Assembly (NCBI RefSeq): GCF_009828105.1
Contig: NZ_WTYQ01000003.1
Location: 124,001 to 188,000, forward strand
From: Altericroceibacterium indicum
GTDB taxonomy: Bacteria; Pseudomonadota; Alphaproteobacteria; Sphingomonadales; Sphingomonadaceae
Direction: 5' to 3'
DNA length: 64,000 nt
The notes beneath the pieces are model-generated. The model was given only the letters and a program-made list of their open reading frames with translations. It was not told the DNA's origin and did no database searches. Made by a program: the position numbers and the translations under genes. Shown here in pieces: positions 52,917 to 61,070 of the stretch (positions are counted from its first letter, which is position 1; each line of letters opens with the position of its first letter).

Positions 52917-55043
52917 TTAAATGCTCATACGGACGCTCAACTTAACATTGCGCCCAACCAGCGGTGCGTAATCCTTCGTAGCGCTGGCAGCACGGCGGCC
53001 TTCGACATCGAATATATTGTCACCCTGCAGCATAAGGGTGACGTTTTGATTACCGCGCAACGGCTTCCAGGCGAGCGACAGATTCACAAAGGTGAAGCCA
53101 TCCGTGGACGTCTCATAAGAGGCCACGCGATCCTGCTTGTCGAACCACTGGACTTCCGCCCGGGCATCCCAGCGATCATTCTTGGCTTCAAGCGCACCAA
53201 GCAGGCTGAGCGGCGGAATGAATGGAACAGCACCGCCATCATCGAGCGTAGCACGCACATAACTGCCGCGCAGATCGGTCAGGAATTCAAGCCCGCCTTC
53301 AGTTTTGTAAAGCGGCAGATTCACTTCGCCTTCCAGGCCGAAATAATGCGCATCCTGTTGCAGATAATTATAGACGGGAAGGCCATCTTCAATCGTCCCT
53401 GCGGCCTGCAGATAGATGTAATTATCGAACCAGTTCTTGTAGATCGAGAAATTGACCGTGGCCGGCCCCACATCACCGCGCACATAGCCTTCGAGGCCCC
53501 ATGCAGTTTCCTTGGTGAGATCCGTGCTACCAATTTCATATTGCTGGGTAGCTTCATGCGCACCATCAGCGAACAATTCTTCCGAATTGGGTGCCCGCGA
53601 TGCACGCGACCCGTTCACGCCAATCCGCAAACCATCTGCCACTTCGTAGGACGTTCCGATCGATGCGGAGATATTGTCATACTTCTTGGTCGTGTCGTAG
53701 GTCGGCACATCAATATTGACGTGCTCATAGCGCGCACCACCCTGAAATTGCAGCGGCCCCTTGTTGATTTCCTGCAAGGTGAAGAGCGAATATTCATCGG
53801 TGGTGCTGGGCGGCACGAAGGCTTCGTCACCAATAGCTTCGAACTTGTTGTTGACGAACTGGCCGCCAATCGAGCCACTCCAATCGCCTTGCTGTTTCTG
53901 CACCAGTTCCAGGCGGCCTTCGAGATTCTTTACGTTGAAGGTCGTGCCGCGTTCACCACCGGCAATTTCAGTGTGGCTATAGTCAGAATAACCCCAACGC
54001 GTCCGCACTTGCGAGAATGGCCCGCTGGCAAGATCGACGGAGCCACGCAGATCGCCGCGATATTGGCGCATGTGGATCTGGACGGGGCCTTCATCCTCTT
54101 CGCCTTCGCCGGAGATATCCGCGCTGGGGCGCTCTGGCGTGCCATATTGGGTGTTGTAATAGCCAAAGGACGCACCGAGGGTAGCACTGTCGCCGATCCA
54201 GGCAACGCCGGTTCCGGCAGTGTATGTGCGGGTGTTGCTGTTGGGCAGCGTGCCGCGCTCATTCGCTGTTTCACGCAGTTCTGAGGCTTTATCCGGATCG
54301 CTGCCCTCCACCGTATTGGCAGCATCAAGCAACTGCTTACGCAGGCCCGGTGCGATGACATAGCCGGGAATGTCGATATCATCCGTCTTGCGGTAGGAGC
54401 CATCCACATGGAGCACGAATTGCTTGCCCAAAGGCATATCGGCCGATCCCCCTACCTGACGCAGATTGGTGGCCGTATCGACACCGCCGATGGCATCGAT
54501 ATGAACCGGCTCTTCCGGCACCGCACGCGGGATACGCTTGTCGATAATATTAACCGCACCGCCAATTGCTGAGCTACCATAAAGCAGCACAGCAGGCCCA
54601 CGCAGCACTTCAATGCTCTGGGCTGTCAGCGGATCGATCGAAACGGCATGGTCAGCCGAAACGCCCGAGGCATCGCTCACCCCGATACCATCAACCATAA
54701 TGCGCACACGGTCACCTTGCAGACCGCGCAGGATCGGGCGCGATACACCCGGTGCAAAGCTGGAAGTCGAAACACCTGGCAGCTTGGCGAGCACATCGCC
54801 CACCTGGCCATCAAGGTTACGCTGTAATTCGATGCCGCTGACAACAGAAGTGCCTGCCAGCAAATTGAGCTGCGAAAGACCCGGTGCTGTCACCACGATC
54901 GTCTTATGAAAATCGTCATCTGATGAATCAGCGGTGCTGGTGCTCGTTGCCTGCGTTTCGCCATTATCCTGAGCTGTCTCGGCATGAGCAGGGACAAGCG
55001 GCAGCAAGGCGCCAGCACAGAGCAACGCATATTTCGACAACAT
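52917..55043 (-). CDS. znuD: ZnuD-like TonB-dependent zinc receptor
   Basis: Outer-membrane receptor of 708 residues: signal peptide ending PAHAE, plug domain with TIVVTAPG, VSTSSFAPGVSRPILRG, RVRIMVDGIG and VLRGPAVLLYGSSAIGG, then a 22-strand barrel ending LSVRMSI. RAPNSEELFADGAHEATQQYEIG and the C-terminal KDYAPLVGRNVKLSVR resemble the zinc receptor ZnuD. A Zur box lies 36 bp upstream, which supports zinc uptake. The ATG at 55043 gives a proper signal peptide; a TTG at 55061 is in the same frame. Confidence 0.82.
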   Translation of the reverse strand: MLSKYALLCAGALLPLVPAHAETAQDNGETQATSTSTADSSDDDFHKTIVVTAPGLSQLNLLAGTSVVSGIELQRNLDGQVGDVLAKLPGVSTSSFAPGVSRPILRGLQGDRVRIMVDGIGVSDASGVSADHAVSIDPLTAQSIEVLRGPAVLLYGSSAIGGAVNIIDKRIPRAVPEEPVHIDAIGGVDTATNLRQVGGSADMPLGKQFVLHVDGSYRKTDDIDIPGYVIAPGLRKQLLDAANTVEGSDPDKASELRETANERGTLPNSNTRTYTAGTGVAWIGDSATLGASFGYYNTQYGTPERPSADISGEGEEDEGPVQIHMRQYRGDLRGSVDLASGPFSQVRTRWGYSDYSHTEIAGGERGTTFNVKNLEGRLELVQKQQGDWSGSIGGQFVNNKFEAIGDEAFVPPSTTDEYSLFTLQEINKGPLQFQGGARYEHVNIDVPTYDTTKKYDNISASIGTSYEVADGLRIGVNGSRASRAPNSEELFADGAHEATQQYEIGSTDLTKETAWGLEGYVRGDVGPATVNFSIYKNWFDNYIYLQAAGTIEDGLPVYNYLQQDAHYFGLEGEVNLPLYKTEGGLEFLTDLRGSYVRATLDDGGAVPFIPPLSLLGALEAKNDRWDARAEVQWFDKQDRVASYETSTDGFTFVNLSLAWKPLRGNQNVTLMLQGDNIFDVEGRRAASATKDYAPLVGRNVKLSVRMSI

Positions 55044-55078
55044 AGGGGGGAACTTTCTCAACTGTAGCTGAATATTGA

Positions 55079-55097
55079 TATGTTACACTATAACATA
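55079..55097. promoter_or_regulatory. Zur box
   Basis: Perfect palindrome TATGTTA-CACTA-TAACATA. It fits the proteobacterial Zur consensus (ATGTTAtanTATAACAT) in nearly every position and lies 36 bp before the ZnuD-like receptor, where bound Zur with zinc would block transcription. Confidence 0.85.
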
Positions 55098-55165
55098 AAT
55101 CGTATATTGTCGAGTCACTTTTGCGCAGTGCAACAATTGCGCCAGAACTGCGATATTCCGCGTAA

Positions 55166-55206
55166 GAAACAGGCGGCAAGGGATCGTGATCCTTGCCGCC
55201 TGTTTC
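55166..55206 (-). terminator. Terminator between the two TonB receptor genes
   Basis: 16 bp perfect arms (GAAACAGGCGGCAAGG and CCTTGCCGCCTGTTTC) around a 9-base loop, 18 bp past the stop of the copper receptor gene. It isolates the Zur-controlled gene from readthrough. Confidence 0.8.
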
Positions 55207-55224
55207 GTATCCGAATTTGTGTTT

Positions 55225-57348
55225 TTAGAAGCTGGTGCTCAGCCCGACATTGATGGACCGGCCCCGGCCCGGCACATTGCGCAAATCGCCCGTCACTCCA
55301 TAATCCCCCAGCGACACCCCGCCCATCGGCAGATCATAGGCCTTATCGAAGAGATTGGTTGCATCCACGCTCAAGCGGGCACCCGCGATAGTGTAGGCTG
55401 CGCTGAGATTGACCAACGCATAGGCATCGGTGCGCATTTCGTGGCGGGTGGCATCAAGGCGGGTCTTGGCATCCACCCATTCCAGATCCGCGCCCAGTTC
55501 CAGAGCACCTTGGCGATGCGTGAGGCCTGCCTTAGCGTTCAGCGGCATCTGACGATAGAGTGGGCCATCGTCAGTAAGGTTATTGCCCCTGAGCCATGAG
55601 AGCGATGCGTTAAGCTTGGTCCCATTTTGGCCGCTGCCCTTCCACAGATCGACTGCGCCTGACACATCCACGCCGTAAAACTCAGCCTTCTGATTGGCGA
55701 ATTGAAGCTGCACAAAACCGCTTGGCATCCCCATCATGTCGGTCAGATCCTGCACAAAGGCAGCATCGATATAGTCATTCACATGGGTGTAGTAGGGCGA
55801 AACGCGCAGGCTCCAGCCGCCCTTCCCGGCAAAAGACAATGCCGCACTGAAAGTATCGGCCCGCTCAGGCTTCAGATCGAGATTACCGACATAGCCATTG
55901 CCATCACCATACCAGCCGATCATCCGGCTCGCCATGGAGCCACGACCCCATGTGTAGCGTTCATAGATATTGGGCGAACGGGTCTTATGGGCATAGCCCA
56001 GCTCCAGCGAAGCCCAATCATTCAGCGCATAATTGACCAGCAAAGAGCCATTCCAATTGTTGTCCACGCGCTTATGGCCGACCGCGTTGAAGGCATTGGC
56101 GGCCATCACATCGGCCATGTTCATCATACTGGTGCCATAGGGTGCGACATCACCCGTATCCATTTCCACCCGTTCAAAACGGACACCGGCAATGGTGGAA
56201 AGCTGATCGCTCCATTGCGCTTCCCATTCACCATAAAGGCCAATCCGGTCGCGCGTCGCTTTGTTGATGTTGATGAACGTGTTCGGCCCCATCATCATGC
56301 TGCCAGCGACAGGCGGCCAGTAATCATTGAGCCATTGATGGTGAAATTCGCTTCCCAGTCGCAGCGTGTCCCGCTCCGTCACAGGCAGGCTGACCTTGGC
56401 CGAAGTGTTGAAGCTGTGCACCTGCGTGTTCATCGGCATATCGCCGGGAAGCTTGTCTTCAAGGAAGTTCATTTTGTGACGGGTGTCGCGATACGCCATC
56501 GACAGATCGAGATCACCCCAATCGTAAACCCCGCGATAGCTGCCATTGAGGAACCAGCTCTTGTTGGATGTCATATCCATATATTGATTGGGGAAGCCCT
56601 CATAAGGCGAGAAATGATAGCCACCCTTCAGCTTGATGAGGCCAGCCCCGGTTTGATAGGCCAGCGCCAGCGCATGATCCGTCTTGGCATATTCGGTTGA
56701 CCGGACGAGCCCCTTGCTCCCCCCGCCGTCATATTGATCTGACTGGATGTAGGAGCCGGTATAGGTCGCGCTGAGCTTGCGGCCAGCGACGGTGAGCTTC
56801 ACCGCTCCGCCAAAACCATCACCGTTGGAACGATAGAAAGTGGAGGCATCGCCCGTCACCAGCAAAGCATCTGAGGTCGAGAACAGCGGAGGCGCGCTTT
56901 CAACTGAAATCACCCCGCCAATATTGTCCCCCCCTGCACTGACCGGAGCAACGCCCGTCAGCACGCTAACCGAGGCAATATTCTGCGGATCAGCGTAAGA
57001 AAGCGGTGAGTTCATATCATTGGGGCAGGCTGCATCAATCAACTGCCCATCGACCAGCACTGCGAGGCGCTGTTCCCCAAGACCGCGAATGGCCGGCATA
57101 GTCGAAAAACCACCGCCCGTTGCACCGCTGACACCGGGTAAATCAGCAACCACCTCTGCCATATCGCTGGTGCTGGACTGCTTGCGCGCGATGCTGGCGC
57201 GATCCAATTCTGTTGCCGGGTCAGGCATGGCGACCGTCACTTGCGCACCAAGCGTAGCGTCATTCGTATCCTGTGCCTGTGCCATCACCGGCACGCAGCA
57301 GCCAGCCACCAACCCCGCGCGAAACGCGGCTTTCCAAATCATCATCAT
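55225..57348 (-). CDS. OprC/NosA-like TonB-dependent copper receptor
   Basis: Outer-membrane receptor of 707 residues: signal peptide ending MAQAQ, a plug with TMPAIRGLGEQRLAVLVDG, and a barrel ending INVGLSTSF. The copper site known from Pseudomonas OprC (CxxxM plus HxM) is here as Cys108-x3-Met112 (CPNDM) and His291-Lys-Met293 (RHKMNF), with nearly the same spacing between them. Further Met-rich loops (SMMMGPN, MMNMADVM) fit copper. Three Met codons begin the frame; 57348 is used. Downstream of the DUF2946 gene, the usual companion. Confidence 0.87.
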   Translation of the reverse strand: MMMIWKAAFRAGLVAGCCVPVMAQAQDTNDATLGAQVTVAMPDPATELDRASIARKQSSTSDMAEVVADLPGVSGATGGGFSTMPAIRGLGEQRLAVLVDGQLIDAACPNDMNSPLSYADPQNIASVSVLTGVAPVSAGGDNIGGVISVESAPPLFSTSDALLVTGDASTFYRSNGDGFGGAVKLTVAGRKLSATYTGSYIQSDQYDGGGSKGLVRSTEYAKTDHALALAYQTGAGLIKLKGGYHFSPYEGFPNQYMDMTSNKSWFLNGSYRGVYDWGDLDLSMAYRDTRHKMNFLEDKLPGDMPMNTQVHSFNTSAKVSLPVTERDTLRLGSEFHHQWLNDYWPPVAGSMMMGPNTFININKATRDRIGLYGEWEAQWSDQLSTIAGVRFERVEMDTGDVAPYGTSMMNMADVMAANAFNAVGHKRVDNNWNGSLLVNYALNDWASLELGYAHKTRSPNIYERYTWGRGSMASRMIGWYGDGNGYVGNLDLKPERADTFSAALSFAGKGGWSLRVSPYYTHVNDYIDAAFVQDLTDMMGMPSGFVQLQFANQKAEFYGVDVSGAVDLWKGSGQNGTKLNASLSWLRGNNLTDDGPLYRQMPLNAKAGLTHRQGALELGADLEWVDAKTRLDATRHEMRTDAYALVNLSAAYTIAGARLSVDATNLFDKAYDLPMGGVSLGDYGVTGDLRNVPGRGRSINVGLSTSF

Positions 57349-57418
57349 ATGTCATCCATCATGGCCCGACAGTTCGGGCCGTACATCATTCAATTTCGCC
57401 CGCAATTGGGCGGTCTTG

Positions 57419-57844
57419 TCACGGGTGCAGGATGGAGAAGGGGGGGCCGCGAAGCGGTGGTCTGGCGTAAAAGATACGTCTCAGATCAGGGGTAGTCAGC
57501 GGCGCGAAACCAAGCGCCATGATAAAGGCCAGAGCAATCAGCAGCAGGACCACGTCGCTCGCTTCAAGCCCGCTCATGGCCATGGTCGCAAAGGGGCAGT
57601 GATTGGCTGCATGCGAAGCCGTGTCACCATCATCGCCATGATGCATAGACACGCCCTTCATTGGAACCTTCACTAGAAGCGCCGCGCCACCAGTCTGCCC
57701 ATCACAAATTCGCAAGGAGAGAAAATCCTGCGCTGAATCGACCATATAGCCAGTCGGCACCGCAAATTTCAGGCACAGAGCCAGCGCCATGATGATGGCG
57801 ACAAGGCGATAATGCCCTTGCAGGAATTTGCGGATCAGTCCCAT
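57419..57844 (-). CDS. DUF2946 family protein
   Basis: A 141-residue protein with an N-terminal membrane helix (about 12-32), a periplasmic His/Met/Cys part (MHHGDDGD, SHAANHCPFATMAM) and a second helix near residues 96-113. This is the DUF2946 layout found before copper TonB receptors. It may hand copper on from the receptor or sense it; no activity is known. 70 bp before the receptor gene on the same strand. Confidence 0.75.
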   Translation of the reverse strand: MGLIRKFLQGHYRLVAIIMALALCLKFAVPTGYMVDSAQDFLSLRICDGQTGGAALLVKVPMKGVSMHHGDDGDTASHAANHCPFATMAMSGLEASDVVLLLIALAFIMALGFAPLTTPDLRRIFYARPPLRGPPFSILHP

Positions 57845-57894
57845 GGCTCAGGCTCTACAGGGAAGTGGGGCAATAGTCATCATTAAGAAAAGGC

Positions 57895-58518
57895 TCAGCT
57901 TTGTGAACGGGCCTGTTCAACAGCTGCGCGCAAATCTTTCAACCCCAATGCACCGGGGACCAGGTAATTGCCAATCACCATGCCGGGTGTGCCCTGAAGT
58001 CCCAAAATTCGAGCCTGCCGATTGCTCTGCGCCAGAACCGCATCAATCTTTGCCGCATGTTTGGTGAGATCCGCGTTCAGCCGCTCCCAATCCACTCTGG
58101 CACTGCGTGCAGCGGCCTTGATATCCGCACGTGACAATTTGCCCTGATGGCGCATCAGCGCATCGTGAAACGCATCATGCTTGCCCTGAAACTGGGAAGC
58201 CAGTGCAGCACGAGCAGCAAAGTCAGACTCCCCGCCAAAGATGGGCCAGTCCCGATAGACAATCCGCACCTTGGGATCGCTTTTCATCAATTCTTCGAAC
58301 GCCAGATGCTGCTTCTTGCAATAGCCGCATTGGTAATCGAAAAATTCAACAATCGTCACATCATAGCCGTCTGGCGCAACTTTGGGCACCAGTGGTGCTT
58401 CACGCAAAGTATTGCGGAAACGGGCTACGGCATCGGCATCTGGCTGCCCCTGCGCCATGGCGGAAGGAGCGAGCAACGCAAACAGCGCTGCGACGATAGT
58501 CAGGAACACAGTCTTCAT
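57895..58518 (-). CDS. DsbA-family thiol oxidoreductase
   Basis: Exported thioredoxin-fold protein of 207 residues: signal peptide MKTVFLTIVAALFALLAPSA, active site CGYC in FFDYQCGYCKKQH, and the cis-Pro loop QGTPGMVIGN. It resembles BdbD/DsbA-like thiol oxidases common in alphaproteobacteria. ATG 58518 is taken because it starts the signal peptide; the frame extends to 58629. It lies 50 bp before the DUF2946 gene, so all three may form one operon, with the DsbA-like protein perhaps working on Cys residues of the copper proteins. Confidence 0.85.
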   Translation of the reverse strand: MKTVFLTIVAALFALLAPSAMAQGQPDADAVARFRNTLREAPLVPKVAPDGYDVTIVEFFDYQCGYCKKQHLAFEELMKSDPKVRIVYRDWPIFGGESDFAARAALASQFQGKHDAFHDALMRHQGKLSRADIKAAARSARVDWERLNADLTKHAAKIDAVLAQSNRQARILGLQGTPGMVIGNYLVPGALGLKDLRAAVEQARSQS

Positions 58519-58646
58519 CCCCCTGTCATGGAGGTGGAAGTTCGCCTTGCCAAGGTGACTTATCGCCATAGCGATGAAATCTCTGGCGAAGCAGCTCCAG
58601 TATAATTGACCTTCTCCACGCACCATCATACTCCTTACACCATATT

Positions 58647-58658
58647 GGTAGCGCTACC
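58647..58658. promoter_or_regulatory. LacI-type operator palindrome before the GH95 gene
   Basis: Perfect palindrome GGTAGCGCTACC with the central CG of LacI/GalR-family operators, 50 bp upstream of the GH95 start in the divergent region with the DsbA gene. Its repressor is not in the window. Confidence 0.6.
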
Positions 58659-58708
58659 CTCCACCTAAAACATCGGCTGGAGCGCAGAGACCAAACGGGA
58701 GAGATAGG

Positions 58709-61069
58709 TTGAAAACGCAATTCACGCGCCGCGCTGTTCTGGAAGCTTCGACAGCAGGTGCTGCCAGCATGGCACTGCCGATGCACCTTCACGCGCGCGA
58801 AGAAAAAGAAGAAAAAGGCCCACGCCCTCACTCTGATCGCCTTTGGTATCGCCAGCCTGCGCAAGAATGGGTCGAGGCTCTTCCTGTAGGCAATGGCCGG
58901 ATCGGCGCGATGGTGTTCGGCGGCATCGGTACGGAACGCTTGCAGCTCAATGAAGACACTCTGTGGAGCGGCGGGCCTTATGATCCGGTCAACCCCAGGG
59001 CCAACGCCGCCCTGCCCGAAGTGCGCCGGCTGATAGAGGCTGGTGATTACGCCGCGGCGCAGGAGCTTGCCAATGCCGAACTGATCGCCACTCCCGCCAG
59101 CCAGATGGCTTATCAGACCATGGGCGATCTGATGCTGACTATCGGCAGTGGCGAAACTGACGACGCACAGGATTATGAACGTGATCTCAATCTCGATAGC
59201 GCCATCGCCAGCACCCGCTTCACTGTCGGCGGAGTGCACTACACCCGCCAAATCATCGCATCGCCTCATCATCAGGTACTGGCCATCCACATCACGGCAG
59301 ACCAACCCACTGCTCTCAATCTGAAAGCAGCGCTGCTGACTCCGCATAAGGCTTCCTGGCGGGTTGAGAATGGTGAGATTCACCTGATCGGGCATAATGG
59401 CGATGGGCCGGACACACCGGGAGCCTTGCGTTTTTCCACTAGGGTTGCGGCCATTCCCGAAGGTGGCGCGCTGGCTGTCCGCGACAATGCGCTTGTGCTC
59501 GAAGGGGCGAGCAGCGTCACCCTCTTTATTGCCATGGCAACAAGCTATCGCCGCTTTGATGATCCTGAAGGAGACCCCAAAGCGGTTACGGCCCGGCAAA
59601 TCCACAATGCCCGCAATATTTCCTTTGCCGAAATGGCGCAAAGGACGGCATATGAACATCGCAGGCTTTACCGGCGTGTTTCTCTCGATCTTGGCACTGA
59701 CGCTGCAGCCAGTCTGCCCACGGATGAGCGGCTGCGGCGGAACGAAAGCTCGCCATCAGCGTCGCTCGCCGCGCTCTATTTTCAATATGGCCGCTATTTG
59801 CTGATTGCCTCTTCCCGGCCGGGGAGCCAGCCCGCCAATCTGCAGGGCATCTGGAATGAATCGGTCAATCCACCATGGGGCTCCAAATATACCATCAACA
59901 TCAATACGGAGATGAATTACTGGCCCGCTGAAATAACCGGCCTTGGTGAATGTGTGGCCCCGCTAGTGGAGATGGTGCGTGATCTGGCGGTGACAGGCAC
60001 CCGGACAGCCCGCAGCATGTATGGCGCACGCGGATGGGTGGCCCATCACAACACTGACCTGTGGCGGGCCACCGCTCCGATTGACGGGGCGCAATGGGGC
60101 CTGTGGCCGATGGGTGGCGCGTGGCTCTGCACCCATTTGTGGGACCATTACGACTACCATCGTGATGCAGCCTTCCTGAAGGACATCTACCCCCTGCTGC
60201 GAGGCTCCGCGCTGTTCTTCCTCGACACTTTGCAACGTGATTCCACCAGCGGAACGCTTGTCACCAATCCCTCCATTTCGCCGGAAAACTGCCATCATGG
60301 AGAGATTGCAGTCTGTGCAGGGCCGGCGATGGACCGGCAAATCCTGCGCGACCTGTTCGATCAAACCTCCAGAGCCGCAGAACTGCTCAATGTCGATGCT
60401 GATCTTGCCGCGCAATGGCGCGCAGCACGCAGCCAGCTTGCGCCTGACCAGATTGGGCAAGCCGGGCAATTACAGGAATGGCTGGAGGATTGGGACCTCA
60501 CTGCACCTGAACCCCATCACCGCCACGTGTCCCACCTCTATGGCCTCTACCCCAGCCATCAGATATCGCTTGATAGCACGCCCGAACTTGCACAGGCCGC
60601 GCGCACATCTCTTATCATGCGGGGTGATGAATCCACCGGCTGGGCAACTGCCTGGCGGGCCAATCTATGGGCCCGCTTACGCGAAGGCGACCATGCCCAT
60701 GCGATCCTGCATTACCTGCTGGGGCGGGAGCGGACCTATCCCAATATGTTCGATGCCCACCCGCCGTTTCAGATCGATGGGAATTTCGGGGGTACGGCTG
60801 CCATTGCTGAAATGCTGATGCAAAATCACGGCGATACCATCCGCCTGCTTCCCGCATTGCCATCAGCATGGCCAGAAGGTGCCATCAAAGGCCTCAGGGC
60901 ACGGGGGAGGTGCAAGGTGGATATCGCCTGGAAAAACGGCGCGCTGGTCAACGCCACAATCCTGTCTGATGTCCCCGGCCATAAGACCATTCAATGGGGA
61001 TCAGGTGAACGCGTGATTGAATTGGTCGCGGGCCGGCCGACGATAGTGACCGGCCCGGACTTCAGTTAA
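58709..61069 (+). CDS. Glycoside hydrolase family 95 (alpha-L-fucosidase / alpha-L-galactosidase type)
   Basis: An exported glycosidase of 786 residues. TTG start with GGGAG and AGG upstream; the N-terminus TRRAVLEASTAGAASMALP looks like a twin-arginine-type signal. The N-terminal domain opens LWYRQPAQEWVEALPVGNGRIGAMVFGG. The catalytic (alpha/alpha)6 barrel has ININTEMNYWPAEI (two conserved Asn), EWLEDWD (general acid Glu) and FQIDGNFGGTAA with the conserved Asp. Complete for the family. It should remove terminal fucose or galactose from glycans. It converges with the GH3 gene, 1 bp between stops. Confidence 0.9.
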   Translation: MKTQFTRRAVLEASTAGAASMALPMHLHAREEKEEKGPRPHSDRLWYRQPAQEWVEALPVGNGRIGAMVFGGIGTERLQLNEDTLWSGGPYDPVNPRANAALPEVRRLIEAGDYAAAQELANAELIATPASQMAYQTMGDLMLTIGSGETDDAQDYERDLNLDSAIASTRFTVGGVHYTRQIIASPHHQVLAIHITADQPTALNLKAALLTPHKASWRVENGEIHLIGHNGDGPDTPGALRFSTRVAAIPEGGALAVRDNALVLEGASSVTLFIAMATSYRRFDDPEGDPKAVTARQIHNARNISFAEMAQRTAYEHRRLYRRVSLDLGTDAAASLPTDERLRRNESSPSASLAALYFQYGRYLLIASSRPGSQPANLQGIWNESVNPPWGSKYTININTEMNYWPAEITGLGECVAPLVEMVRDLAVTGTRTARSMYGARGWVAHHNTDLWRATAPIDGAQWGLWPMGGAWLCTHLWDHYDYHRDAAFLKDIYPLLRGSALFFLDTLQRDSTSGTLVTNPSISPENCHHGEIAVCAGPAMDRQILRDLFDQTSRAAELLNVDADLAAQWRAARSQLAPDQIGQAGQLQEWLEDWDLTAPEPHHRHVSHLYGLYPSHQISLDSTPELAQAARTSLIMRGDESTGWATAWRANLWARLREGDHAHAILHYLLGRERTYPNMFDAHPPFQIDGNFGGTAAIAEMLMQNHGDTIRLLPALPSAWPEGAIKGLRARGRCKVDIAWKNGALVNATILSDVPGHKTIQWGSGERVIELVAGRPTIVTGPDFS

Positions 61070-61070
61070 G

